64,000 bases of DNA from Saprospiraceae bacterium (GCA_016714985.1 JADKBS010000014.1:137769-201768), one strand, 5' to 3'. Shown: positions 45,039 to 54,714, numbered from the stretch's first letter. Notes: generated from the sequence alone by a model not told the origin. Program-made: numbers and translations.

Positions 45039-45950
45039 TCAAAAGAACCTCAAATGGCTCACCTCGCAGGACTTGCACTTGAAGGTGTAGCCCAGCATGA
45101 TTTCCCAGCTTCCATTTGTGACCTTTCTCAATTCCGACTGCGTGATGTCCACCGCCACGCCGAGCCTCATGCCGTTGTTGAACTCGATGCCAGACAATGC
45201 ATCGAAGGAGTCGCCGAGGCGATAGCTGCCGCCAACCCAGAATATTTTCTTGAAAAGCAGGTTGACGTTTGCATCCACATCAACCGGTGCTGCTGGGTTG
45301 TAGCTGACCATGATGGCGGGCATCATGTCAATGTTTTTCGTAAGCTGTGCACTAAAGCCTCCCATCAAATAGGTGGTGCGGGCGTTATTGGTCCGTTTGC
45401 TGCGGTCGAGGTAGAGGCCGCTCTTGAGCAAGCGGGGCATCGAAAGACCGAAATAGTAGTCCTTGCCAAGGAAGTAGGCACCTGCCCCGAAATTGCTGTT
45501 GAACAGCGTCTCATCCCCCTGCGGGATAGTCGGGTCATCGGGGTTGGTGGGGTTGGCCAGCGACCAGCGGATGCGCAACTGCTCCATTCTGCCGGACACG
45601 CCGATGCTCAGCTTGGCCGTTTCGCTCAATTTGATGCGGTAGGCATAGCTCAGGTCAACAGCGTTGGTCTTCACCTTGCCTATTTCGTCGGCGGTGATTC
45701 CAATGCCCATGCCGTTGCGCTTGGCAGCGAAAGGTGTATGGGCATTCACATGTACCGTTTGTGGCGACCCGTCAATGCCCGCCCATTGGTTGCGGTAGAG
45801 CGCAAGGGCATCAAATGCGCCCTTGGCTCCCGTATAGCCAGGGTTGTAGGCCAGTTTGTTGAAAGTGAAATGCGTGAACTGCACGTCACTCTGCGCCAGT
45901 GCCCCCCCTGCCAGTAAGAGTAAAACCAAGGATTGGATTAGCTTTCTCAT
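45039..45950 (-). CDS. PorP/SprF-family type IX secretion outer-membrane protein
   Basis: About 303 residues with signal peptide (LIQSLVLLLLAGGALAQ) and the family opening QFTHFTFNKLAYNPGYTGAKGAFDALALYRNQWAGIDGSPQT, followed by barrel strands (GMGIGITADEIGKVKTNAVDLSYAYRI, FNSNFGAGAYFLGKDYYFGLSMPRLL) and a final strand. PorP/SprF proteins form part of the T9SS outer-membrane route and are encoded beside CHU_C-type adhesins they help export or anchor. The giant adhesin gene lies just upstream. ATG 45950 (MRKLIQ) is preferred over two upstream Met codons. Confidence 0.93.
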   Translation of the reverse strand: MRKLIQSLVLLLLAGGALAQSDVQFTHFTFNKLAYNPGYTGAKGAFDALALYRNQWAGIDGSPQTVHVNAHTPFAAKRNGMGIGITADEIGKVKTNAVDLSYAYRIKLSETAKLSIGVSGRMEQLRIRWSLANPTNPDDPTIPQGDETLFNSNFGAGAYFLGKDYYFGLSMPRLLKSGLYLDRSKRTNNARTTYLMGGFSAQLTKNIDMMPAIMVSYNPAAPVDVDANVNLLFKKIFWVGGSYRLGDSFDALSGIEFNNGMRLGVAVDITQSELRKVTNGSWEIMLGYTFKCKSCEVSHLRFF

Positions 45951-45981
45951 TTTATTTTTCATTGATTCATTGATGCACTGA

Positions 45982-46051
45982 TTCATGGTTTCATTGCTTC
46001 ATGGTTTCATTGCTATGTAACAATGGAGCCATGAAGCAATGAAACCATGAA
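45982..46051. repeat. Long hairpin between the giant adhesin and SprF-like genes
   Basis: A 23-bp perfect stem (45982-46004 with 46029-46051) is extended, after a 3-nt internal mismatch, by CATTG/CAATG around an 8-nt loop. Arms consist of repeated TTCATGG/TTCATTG heptamers. It begins 5 nt after the giant gene's stop codon on the transcript and ends before the SprF-like start, so it could attenuate transcription or stabilise and process the two mRNAs separately. Confidence 0.9.
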
Positions 46052-46056
46052 GCCAT

Positions 46057-49000
46057 TTATCTGGTGATGGTGAAATACCCCTGCAAGCATTTTTCACTCT
46101 TGCCCTTCTCCGTTTGGATGAGGTAGAAATAAGTGCCCGGCGGGAGGCTATTGCCCTTGTAGCGGCCATCCCAGTCGTTGGCATAGCCGTCCTTGTCAAA
46201 GACCTTGTCGCCCCAACGGTTGAAGATGCGAACGTTGTTGTCCTTGTACGACGTCTCCAAGCAAGGCACCTCGAAATTATCGTTAATGCCGTCGCCGTTG
46301 GGCGTGATGATGTTTGGTGCGAAGCAGTCCTGGTTCTCGTCGGTACCGAGCACGTTGAAGCGCACCGTAGCACGGTCGCAGTCGTCAGGGCAGTCGGAGT
46401 TACAGATTTCATAGACCATCACATCTGGGCCGAAGAAGTTATTCCTTGGTGTATAGGTTAGCTTGCCGTTCACCAATTCCGCCTTGCCGTTGGCAGGAGC
46501 TTCCACGATTCGTAGGTCCCAAGCCTGCACGTTGCCGGGCAGGTCGTTGACGACCACATCGGCATCGCTCAGGGTCTCGTTGAAGTTCAGGTCATATACG
46601 TCATCTGCTGCCGCAATGCCCGTGAAGACATGCACCTCGGCAGCCGGTGCCTCGAAAATGCAGCCGTCAACCATAAGCGTTGCAACATACTCGCCCGCTT
46701 GCCCCGGCGTTGCCGAGGGCAGAATAGGGTTCGGAACGTTGGCCGTGAAGCCCTGTGGGCCGTTCCACTGGTAGGTTGCGCCATCTACGGGCGAAACATT
46801 GAGTTGCACAAGGTCGCCTCGGCAAGCAGGTGTGCTGATGTCCGTGGAAGACGAGGTAAGCAGTGCTGGGGACTCCGTCAGCGTGACCAGTTCAAGGTTG
46901 GAAGGCGGCGTGGCGCATTCGCCGTTCGAGGCAATGACTGAGTAGATACCTACATTGCCAATGCTGGCATCACCTACGAAATAGGTCGGTTCAGCCGTCG
47001 TTCCCAACAAGACAGGCCCGTTGCCTGCATCGAAGTACCACTGGTACTGCATGTCGACATTCGGTGCAGCAGAGCTGTTCAACGTAAGTTGCTGGCCTTC
47101 GCAAAGCTGGTTGTCGTTGGCGGTCAACTGCATGGCTGTTCCGCTCATACTGGCGACGAGCACCAGTTCGGCGTTAGATGGCTGCGTCGTGCAACTACCA
47201 GAGGCAACTACCACGGTATAAGTGCCCACATCGTCCATCGTCACATCGCCCACGAACCAGGTCGGCACATCAGAGATGCCGAGCAGTACCTGGCCATTCC
47301 CATTATCGAAATACCAGAGGTAAGAAGCCCCGGCATTTGGCCAAGCCGAGCTGTTCAACGTCAGCGTCTCTCCCATGCAAAGCTGGGTAGAGGTGGTCGT
47401 CAGCGTCGGTGGTATGCCGCTCAGGGCATTGGTCACCTCAACAGCGGCTGCGTTCGATGGCTGTGTCGTGCAGTTGCCAGCGGCAACCACCACGGTATAA
47501 GTGCCTTCGTTGCCGTTGGCAATGTTTGGCAAAAAGAAGGTCGGTGAGTTGGTGGCGCCGAGCAATGTGTTGGTGATGCCATTGTTGAAGTACCACTGGT
47601 ATTGTATGTTGGTGCCCGGGTAAATCGAGCTGTTCAGCGCCAGGGTCTCACCCTCGCAGATTTGCTGGGCAGAAGCCGTGAGCGTCGGTGCGCCGCTGAT
47701 GGCGTTCGTCACGCTGATGTCCTGTGCGTTGGATGGCTGCGTTGAGCAGTTGCCCACGTTGGCAACCACCGTGTAGAAGCCCGCGTCGTTGGCGTCAACC
47801 CCTTGCACATAGAACGTTGGATTGTTCGTGGTGCCCAGCAGAACAGTAGCGTTGCTTGCCCCTGTCGGGTTGAAATACCAATTATAGCTGACGTTGTTGC
47901 TGGGGAAAAAGGTACTGTTCAACTCCAGGGTTTCGCCTTGGCAGAGCACATCGTTAACAACCGTCAGCGATGGGGCAGGGCCGATGTTCGTAGTCACGGT
48001 CACGGTCTCCGTGTTGGAGCCAGCCGACAAGCAGTTGCCATTGCCTGTCACTACTGAGTAGCTGCCCGAGTTGGCGGCTGTTATGTTGGGCAGTTGCAGC
48101 GTCGGCACGGCAGTCGTGCCAATGAGGTTGCCATTGAAATACCATTGGTACTGTACGTTGTTGCCGGGCAACTGGGAGGTGCTGAGCGTGAGCGATTCGC
48201 CCAAGCAAAGAACGTTGCCAGAAACACTAAGGCTTGGAGCCGTACCAGCTTGGTTGAAAACCGTCACTTGCTGGCCACCTGAAGGCTGTGAAATACAACC
48301 GGAAACTTGCGCTTGGACGGTGTAAGTACCACTGTTCAACGTTGTGGCATTTGCAATGGTAAAGATTGGCGTTTGCGTCGTACCGAGGGATACTGGGTTG
48401 TTTGACCCCGTGGGGTTGTAGAACCATTCATAGGTTGCACCGCTGATGTTCGAGCTGACCAGTTGCAGCGTTTCGCCTTCGCAAAGGTTGTTCGCATTGG
48501 CGGTGATGCTCGGCGTTTGCGACAGGACGTTCGTGACCATCACTTGTTGCGGGACGGATTGCGGGGACGTGCAGCCTCCAACCGACACGCCCACACTGTA
48601 GCCGCCACTGTTGGCCGTCGTGGCATTAGGAACACTAAAGTTCGGTGTACTGGACGTGCCAATCGAGCTGCCATTGAAAAACCATTGATACTGTGCCCCA
48701 GTGCCAGCAGACGGTGTGTTGAGGATGATGGCCTGTGTTTGGCAAATCGTCCCATTTGTTACGGATATGGTGGGAGCTTGCGCCGCAGCAGTGCTGACAG
48801 TTACGTTGGTCAAGCCTGAGGCCTGCGTTGCACAGCCCGTCGTGCCGACCGATACGAAATAGCTGCCATCGTAGGCACTGCTCACATTGTTGATGGCGAA
48901 CGTGGGCATTGTGGTACTGCCCAAATTGATAGTGGTACTGCCATTGTCAAAGTACCATTCGTAGTTCACGCTGACGCCCGGATAGGCTGTTGCGCTTAGC

Positions 49001-52000
49001 TGCAACTGCGAACCGACACATGGCGTGTTGTCGTTGGCCGTAATGATAGGTGTTTGGCTGATGGATGCGCCCACCGTCACGGTCTCCACGTTGGAGGGTG
49101 GCGAAGTGCAGCCACCCACTTGGGCTACCACGGAGTAATTGCCCGTATTGCTTGGCGCTATATTGAATATGGTGAATGCCGGGACGGTTGTCGTTCCGAG
49201 CGGCGTCACAGTGGCGCCGTTGTTGAAGAACCACTGGTAAGTGGCGCCGGTTGGAATGCCTGTTGCCGCCAGGCCCAAAATCGCACCTTGGCAGACCACG
49301 TTGCTTGTCACGCTTAATGTCGGAGCCGTGTTTTGCACGTTGACCACATTGAGCGTCGCCGCAGGTGATATTGCCGACTCACATGTTCCCCTCCTCACTT
49401 GCACTGAGTAGCTGCCGTTGTTGGATAGGGTCACATTATCGAGTTGGAAGCTCGGCGTCGTGGTGGTCGTAAGCAGGATATTGCCAAAATACCACAGGTA
49501 TTCCAAGTTTGGGCCATTTTGTACAGCTGTTGATAGGGTCACGTCCTCGCCATTGCAAGGATCCAAGTCGCTGATAGTTAGTACGGGCGTGGATGGGGTC
49601 GTGGTCACGGTGACAGCCACCGAAGCGGGTTGTGAAGGACAGCCCCTGTCGGTGAAAACCGTTAGCACGTAATTGCCTGCCATGGCGTTGCTCAGGTTGC
49701 CGAGCGCAACAGGGAACGGACCTTGGGCCGGGGCAGCCGCTTGGAAAATGAACCCGTTAGGCCCTGTCCATGTGTAGGTCACATCGCCCTGCAATGGGGT
49801 GGGGTTGTTGGCCGTAAGGCTAACATTTTCGCCCACGCACACCGTGGCTGGCGCGCTCAGGTTGCTAATGGTTGCCACCGTAGTACTTGGGTTGCAAGTA
49901 TAATCCCGCCAATCGGGCACTCCGTCGTTGTCAGTGTCAGGGCAAGGGTTGCCCGCCGGGCATTCCAGTTCATCGGCAAGGCCGTCGTCGTCTGTATCAA
50001 GGTCGTCCACGTCGGAGGTGCCATCGCCGTCGGTGTCGGTGCAGGGAGTGGAGGTCTCGCATTCGTAGGCATCGTCAATGCCGTCGTTGTCCCGGTCAAA
50101 ATCCCGGAAGTCGGGGCTGCCGTCCGAATCGCCGTCAACGCAAGGTGCGTCAACAGGGCATTCGTCCATATCGGGGATGCCGTCGTTGTCGGCGTCGAGG
50201 TCACGGAAGTCGGGTTCGCCTTGGCCGTCCGTGTTCGGTGGCGTGGAAGTCGGGGTCAGGTTGGGTGCATTGGCCTGGCCATTGGCGTTCACGGTCGGGA
50301 TCCCCGTGCCGAGGATGCCGTCGTGGTCTTGGTCGGGTTTGCTGGCCTCTGTCACGTCCCATACACCGTCAGCGTCCGTGTCGAGGTCACGATAATCGGG
50401 CTGCGGGTCGTTGTCGGTGTTTTGCGGGGCTGAGGTGGTGGATAGGTTTGCGCCAGTAGGGTCGGTCGTTGCCCGTCCATTGGCGTCCACGGTTGGCGTG
50501 CCCGTTCCGATGATGCCGTCGTTGTCGCCGTCGGGCCTTGTTGCTTCCGCAACATCGTTTAGGCCGTCGTTGTCGGAATCGAGGTCACGGTAGTCGCGCA
50601 CGCCATCGCTGTCCGTGTCGGCAGGGGCCGAGGTTGGCGTGTTGTTAACAGAAGTCGGGATGCCCTTGCTGTTGACGGTCGGCATGCCAGTGGCAGGCAT
50701 ACCGTTGTTGTCGGGGTCGGTGCCGTCCGCTTCCACCACATCGTTGATGCCGTCATTATCGGTGTCGTGGTCGAGGTAGTCGGGGCGGGAGTCGCCGTCC
50801 TTGTTGGAGGGTGCCGAGGTCGTTCCGAGCGACTGGCCGTTGGCGCCGGCAATGGCTTTTCCGTTGGTGTCAACAACTGGGGTACCAGTACCGATGATGG
50901 CATTGTTGTCGCCGTCTGGGTTGCCGCCCTCTTCCACGTCATGGATGAGGTCGTTGTCGGAATCGTGGTCGTGCCAGTTGCGGATGCCGTCCCCGTCTCG
51001 GTCAGGTGGGAGGGGGATGGGCTGGCCCGTTATGGCTGGGTCAATCACGTTTGCAAGGCCCTTGCTGTTGACGACAGCAGGGCTGCTGGTGCTGCCAAAA
51101 CGGCCGTTGTTGTCGGCGTCGGCATTGCCATAACCTGCCTCGGCAATATCGTTGATACCGTCGTTGTCAGCGTCAATGTCGTCGTGGTCGGGCACCCCAT
51201 CGTTGTCCCATTCGAGGCGGGCATAGGTTTCCACCGCATTGGGGTCGTTGGGGTCGGATGCAATGGCGCTGTAAAGGCCGTTTAGGCCAAAGGCCGAAGG
51301 GAGGCCGTCAATCACGCCGTCGCCGTTCAGGTCTGGTTGGTTGTGCCCTGCCTCGAACAGGTCGGTGATGCCGTCGTTGTCGGAGTCGAGGTCGAGGTGG
51401 TCGGGCACCCGGTCGCCATCAATATCGTAGGCGGGGTTCAGGTTGTCGCAAATGCCATCTGCATTTGCATCGGTGCAGTTGTTTGGAATGGCCGGATCAT
51501 TGGCGTCACGGTAGTTCTGGATGCCGTCAGCGTCGGCATCGCCGCTGGGGTCACGGGCACCAGGCAGGCAGTTGAAACCGCCCTGCGGGTTGCAGAACTC
51601 TTTGCGGTCGGGTACGCCGTCGTTGTCGTCGTCTATGTCCACATTGTCATTAACGCCGTCGCCATCCAAATCCGGGATGGGCGGGGTCAGGCAATTGGGC
51701 ACAATATCCACCACGAAGGTGCCGAAGGCTGCACCAGAATACTGGACGAAGGTCCAATAGTCCAATATCTTGTTGTCGCCAAAATTCTGTTGATAGACAA
51801 ATGGCACGTTGGTAGGGGCAGGCTGCCCGTTCGGGTTGTTGCCGCTGACGGGCCCGTCCACGAGGGTATGGTCGTAAAAGAACTTGTCGAAGGACGAAGC
51901 CTGCACGTTGCTCAGCAGCTTGATATGTACCCCACCCACATTGTTCTCGATATCAGAGAGCAGGATGTGGGTCTCGCCGTCACGCAATTCCAGCCTGTAC

Positions 52001-53283
52001 CCAAAAGTAAAGCTGAAGTTGGCGGTGAGCGGTTGACCAAGACCATTTTTCCCATCCCAGTGGATGAAATTAGGGCCAGCCGCAACGTCCTTGATGATGG
52101 TGCGGTCAACCAAGTCCACATAATCGCCATCGTTGTTGAGGTCAAAAGAAAGGTAGGCGATACCTCCTTGGGTGGAAGTGAAGTCAATGGTAGCGGCATC
52201 CCCAGCTTGGAGTGACCCAGGCATGCAAGGGTTGCCATTGGGGGCAACGGCATGTATTTCAAAGTTTTCAAGTTCTGGCTGTGTTGCCGAAGGCAAATTG
52301 AAAAGCCAGGTAGTATGGGTGTTATTTCTAAAAACATCAGTGACCATGGCCGTCGAAGGCATGGCCGGGTCTGGTTCGTTGAAGAAAATCTTGTTGTTGA
52401 TAAAATTTCTTGGCAGGTAGTCCTCCGCTTGCGGCTCGTAGTAATAATACTCGCCAATGACCCATGAAAGCGGGTCTGCTGAGCGTGTAACGTCATCCCG
52501 TTTTAGCGATTTGTAGGTTGGCTGGCCAGCCGAGTCCACCATTCCCCTCGAAACAGAGGTGATGGGGAAGCGGTATGGATCCGTTTCCATGAACTTGACT
52601 TGGTAAAGGAAGCCACCTTTCGTCAACACGAAGAACTCTGGGGAGGTCATGGAGCCGTTCTGGCTGATGACCGATACGTACTCGTTGGAATACACCCGTC
52701 CTGTTTTCATAGACCCACCTGCATTGGCAGCGCCACCCGATGAAACTGTGATGTCCCAAGCTGTTATGACGGTGGGGACAATGGGTTGGTGCGTTGCCCT
52801 GTCCCAAGGCTGGCTGTTCAAGATATTGATGAAATTAGAGGCTTGATAGACGGGAAAAGCTATTTCTACTGTCCAAATGCCATTTTGGCCACTTCCCACC
52901 GTCACCGTGCCGGGTGTATAGCCATTGGCGCCGCCGATGGGGCCATTGACTTCCTGCACGTTGTTGTAGATGATGGCCGTGTTGCCGCCTCCTGTGCCAT
53001 CGAAAGTGGCAGCCAAGGTTCCATCTGGCCGATAGACCTTGATAAAGCCATTGGCAATGCCAACATGGCTTGCGCCGACGTTGATGGTCTCGCCCGCATT
53101 GGCATAGACCTTCAACTGTTGCTCGTTGCGGTTGTCGAGGAAAAGGCGATAACCTCCGTAGCTGACGAAGTCCTTCGAGCCTTCCGCCCAAAGCTCGTTA
53201 CCCAGCAGCAACAGCAAAGCCAAGGTGAGCATTTGCAGCGCCTTGGCCCCATTGTTCATGAGATAATCAAACATGTGTTTCAT
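46057..53283 (-). CDS. Giant T9SS surface adhesin: thrombospondin type 3 repeats, about 12 Ig-like repeats, CHU_C domain
   Basis: About 2,400 residues, intact. The signal region (ALQMLTLALLLLLGNELWA) is followed by ~550 residues of beta-rich sequence. A long run of Ca2+-binding thrombospondin type 3 repeats follows (units such as DLDGDGVNDNVDIDDDNDGV), then about 12 Ig-like modules of ~90 residues. Ten share LC.GE.L.L, YQWYF(D/N), G.YTVVV and a late Cys. A bacterial Ig-like module (PGNVQAWDLRIVEAPANGKAEL) and a CHU_C gliding-motility-associated C-terminal domain (NIITPNGDGINDNFEV, VRIFNRWGDKVFDK, PPGTYFYLI) complete it. Secreted by T9SS; probable adhesin in motility or biofilm. ATG 53283 is chosen from several. 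Confidence 0.9.
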   Translation of the reverse strand: MKHMFDYLMNNGAKALQMLTLALLLLLGNELWAEGSKDFVSYGGYRLFLDNRNEQQLKVYANAGETINVGASHVGIANGFIKVYRPDGTLAATFDGTGGGNTAIIYNNVQEVNGPIGGANGYTPGTVTVGSGQNGIWTVEIAFPVYQASNFINILNSQPWDRATHQPIVPTVITAWDITVSSGGAANAGGSMKTGRVYSNEYVSVISQNGSMTSPEFFVLTKGGFLYQVKFMETDPYRFPITSVSRGMVDSAGQPTYKSLKRDDVTRSADPLSWVIGEYYYYEPQAEDYLPRNFINNKIFFNEPDPAMPSTAMVTDVFRNNTHTTWLFNLPSATQPELENFEIHAVAPNGNPCMPGSLQAGDAATIDFTSTQGGIAYLSFDLNNDGDYVDLVDRTIIKDVAAGPNFIHWDGKNGLGQPLTANFSFTFGYRLELRDGETHILLSDIENNVGGVHIKLLSNVQASSFDKFFYDHTLVDGPVSGNNPNGQPAPTNVPFVYQQNFGDNKILDYWTFVQYSGAAFGTFVVDIVPNCLTPPIPDLDGDGVNDNVDIDDDNDGVPDRKEFCNPQGGFNCLPGARDPSGDADADGIQNYRDANDPAIPNNCTDANADGICDNLNPAYDIDGDRVPDHLDLDSDNDGITDLFEAGHNQPDLNGDGVIDGLPSAFGLNGLYSAIASDPNDPNAVETYARLEWDNDGVPDHDDIDADNDGINDIAEAGYGNADADNNGRFGSTSSPAVVNSKGLANVIDPAITGQPIPLPPDRDGDGIRNWHDHDSDNDLIHDVEEGGNPDGDNNAIIGTGTPVVDTNGKAIAGANGQSLGTTSAPSNKDGDSRPDYLDHDTDNDGINDVVEADGTDPDNNGMPATGMPTVNSKGIPTSVNNTPTSAPADTDSDGVRDYRDLDSDNDGLNDVAEATRPDGDNDGIIGTGTPTVDANGRATTDPTGANLSTTSAPQNTDNDPQPDYRDLDTDADGVWDVTEASKPDQDHDGILGTGIPTVNANGQANAPNLTPTSTPPNTDGQGEPDFRDLDADNDGIPDMDECPVDAPCVDGDSDGSPDFRDFDRDNDGIDDAYECETSTPCTDTDGDGTSDVDDLDTDDDGLADELECPAGNPCPDTDNDGVPDWRDYTCNPSTTVATISNLSAPATVCVGENVSLTANNPTPLQGDVTYTWTGPNGFIFQAAAPAQGPFPVALGNLSNAMAGNYVLTVFTDRGCPSQPASVAVTVTTTPSTPVLTISDLDPCNGEDVTLSTAVQNGPNLEYLWYFGNILLTTTTTPSFQLDNVTLSNNGSYSVQVRRGTCESAISPAATLNVVNVQNTAPTLSVTSNVVCQGAILGLAATGIPTGATYQWFFNNGATVTPLGTTTVPAFTIFNIAPSNTGNYSVVAQVGGCTSPPSNVETVTVGASISQTPIITANDNTPCVGSQLQLSATAYPGVSVNYEWYFDNGSTTINLGSTTMPTFAINNVSSAYDGSYFVSVGTTGCATQASGLTNVTVSTAAAQAPTISVTNGTICQTQAIILNTPSAGTGAQYQWFFNGSSIGTSSTPNFSVPNATTANSGGYSVGVSVGGCTSPQSVPQQVMVTNVLSQTPSITANANNLCEGETLQLVSSNISGATYEWFYNPTGSNNPVSLGTTQTPIFTIANATTLNSGTYTVQAQVSGCISQPSGGQQVTVFNQAGTAPSLSVSGNVLCLGESLTLSTSQLPGNNVQYQWYFNGNLIGTTAVPTLQLPNITAANSGSYSVVTGNGNCLSAGSNTETVTVTTNIGPAPSLTVVNDVLCQGETLELNSTFFPSNNVSYNWYFNPTGASNATVLLGTTNNPTFYVQGVDANDAGFYTVVANVGNCSTQPSNAQDISVTNAISGAPTLTASAQQICEGETLALNSSIYPGTNIQYQWYFNNGITNTLLGATNSPTFFLPNIANGNEGTYTVVVAAGNCTTQPSNAAAVEVTNALSGIPPTLTTTSTQLCMGETLTLNSSAWPNAGASYLWYFDNGNGQVLLGISDVPTWFVGDVTMDDVGTYTVVVASGSCTTQPSNAELVLVASMSGTAMQLTANDNQLCEGQQLTLNSSAAPNVDMQYQWYFDAGNGPVLLGTTAEPTYFVGDASIGNVGIYSVIASNGECATPPSNLELVTLTESPALLTSSSTDISTPACRGDLVQLNVSPVDGATYQWNGPQGFTANVPNPILPSATPGQAGEYVATLMVDGCIFEAPAAEVHVFTGIAAADDVYDLNFNETLSDADVVVNDLPGNVQAWDLRIVEAPANGKAELVNGKLTYTPRNNFFGPDVMVYEICNSDCPDDCDRATVRFNVLGTDENQDCFAPNIITPNGDGINDNFEVPCLETSYKDNNVRIFNRWGDKVFDKDGYANDWDGRYKGNSLPPGTYFYLIQTEKGKSEKCLQGYFTITR

Positions 53284-53779
53284 ATAAAACTCGGTTAAGT
53301 GATAACAAATAAATCCCAATTGCCGATGGCCCATCAGGCAGCCATGTGCGTTATGATAGATTGTAAATTCAGCTAATTCTTCGACGAGGAAAGCCCTTCC
53401 CGTTGCTACATTTGGACAATTTATGCCATGTGCAAGCATGCAAATGGCGGTCGGCCAATGGCAATTATTTTTATGTGTGAAAATTGAGCAACCGAGTCAA
53501 GGCAGATGCAGTTTTCTCATAATAAACAGTTTCCGCAAGTGCGGCAAACGGTTGCTGTGTTGTGTAGGACGAAGGCAAAAACACTGGTCATAGACTAAAA
53601 CCATAAGAATCCAGTGAACTTTTTTTGTTATATAAAAATCTATGCCAATATTTCAAATATGAGTTGATTTGATGGTAAATTCTTGTACGTGGCATTTTTG
53701 TTGAAAACTTGTCAAGGTTAACATGACCGCCCGCCCAACGATGCATTAGTTTTGTCAAAAAATCACAATCACCTTCACA
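53284..53779. other. 496-nt divergent intergenic region
   Basis: Lies between the divergent giant adhesin and the glycosylase gene. No protein-coding sequence is convincing. TAGTTTTG at 53747-53754 matches the -7 consensus (TAnnTTTG) for the rightward gene, but no TTTG was found at the proper distance upstream. The adhesin promoter was not identified. Confidence 0.4.
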
Positions 53780-54343
53780 ATGCAAGACCTTATCCGCTGC
53801 CCTTGGTGCCTAGGCTACGAAATTTACATCAGGTACCACGATGAAGAATGGGGCACGCCCTGCCACGACGACCAGCAGCTCTTCGAGATGCTCTGCCTCG
53901 AAGGCGCACAGGCTGGCCTCAGCTGGCTCACCATCTTGAACAAACGGGAGACCTACCGCCTCGCCTTCGACCAATTCGATGCGGTGAAGATGTCCAACTA
54001 TGACGAAGCCAAGCGAACCACCTTGATGAACGATGCAGGCATCGTTCGCAACCGCCTGAAAATCAATGGGTTCATTGAAAATGCCAAAGCCTATTTGAAG
54101 CTGCGGGAGGAGTTCGGCAGCTTCGACCGCTACATCTGGCAGTTCGTCGGCGGGCAGCCTATCGTCAACCATTGGACGGCGCTTGGCCAAGTGCCCGCCT
54201 CCACGCCGCAGAGCGACGCCATGTCGAAGGATTTGAAAAAACGGGGCTTCAAGTTCGTCGGCAGCACCATCTGCTACGCGTTCATGCAGGCGACGGGGAT
54301 GGTGGACGATCATTTGGTGGGGTGCTGGCGGCGGACGGGTTAG
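53780..54343 (+). CDS. tag: DNA-3-methyladenine glycosylase I
   Basis: A 187-residue base-excision enzyme that removes 3-methyladenine from alkylated DNA. All zinc-snap ligands are present with the E. coli spacing (shifted by +3): Cys7 (RCPWC), His20 (YHDEEWG), His178 and Cys182 (MVDDHLVGCWRR). Catalytic/binding residues Glu41 and Trp49 lie in LEGAQAGLSWLTIL, followed by KRETYRLAFDQFD and GFKFVGSTICYAFMQATGM. Single gene, divergent from the adhesin operon. Confidence 0.97.
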   Translation: MQDLIRCPWCLGYEIYIRYHDEEWGTPCHDDQQLFEMLCLEGAQAGLSWLTILNKRETYRLAFDQFDAVKMSNYDEAKRTTLMNDAGIVRNRLKINGFIENAKAYLKLREEFGSFDRYIWQFVGGQPIVNHWTALGQVPASTPQSDAMSKDLKKRGFKFVGSTICYAFMQATGMVDDHLVGCWRRTG

Positions 54344-54503
54344 TTTTCGCTCTAAAGTATTGTACAAGGTATTGGATTGCCATTATCAAAATCAAAATGG
54401 CCACAACTGGGTAAAACAAATAAGTCGTGTAAAGATATGGTGTCGCACATTTCGCTCCTTGTATGCTTGCCATCTTAAACCCTATCACCATGCTCAAAGC
54501 CAT
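54282..54503 (-). CDS. Possible small membrane protein
   Basis: A ~73-residue reading frame with two hydrophobic segments (MALSMVIGFKMASI and YLFYPVVAILILIMAIQYLV) and a Pro/Ser-rich tail. Only its last ~60 nt overlap the end of the glycosylase gene. It has no recognised homology, the tail is antisense-derived, and no promoter or clear ribosome site was seen. It may be real or chance; listed because the hydrophobic part lies in otherwise empty sequence. Confidence 0.28.
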   Translation of the reverse strand: MALSMVIGFKMASIQGAKCATPYLYTTYLFYPVVAILILIMAIQYLVQYFRAKTNPSAASTPPNDRPPSPSPA

Positions 54504-54687
54504 AACTACTACCTCGAAGAAAAATGCCAAGACTGCTACCTCGAAGATACTATGCCCCTTCCATTTTTAGCGACAGCTAGAATCTGGAAAAGAATGGGAA
54601 TGAGGTGAGCAGACAACAAAGCATAAAAAATATATGGAGGCATGTCTCTAAATATGGATGTGATAAATCTCAAAATTTAGGCAAATC

Positions 54688-54703
54688 TAGGTTTTAAAAC
54701 CTA
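54688..54703. repeat. 16-bp perfect AT-rich palindrome
   Basis: TAGGTTTTAAAACCTA is its own reverse complement. It lies in the gap downstream of both flanking genes, just before the terminator at 54715-54742. Possibly a second terminator stem or a protein site. Confidence 0.55.
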
Positions 54704-54714
54704 AAAACTAACAA

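Noticed and set aside
53747..53754. Full promoter for the glycosylase gene
   Set aside because: Only the -7 box TAGTTTTG matches; no TTTG at 19-21 nt upstream.
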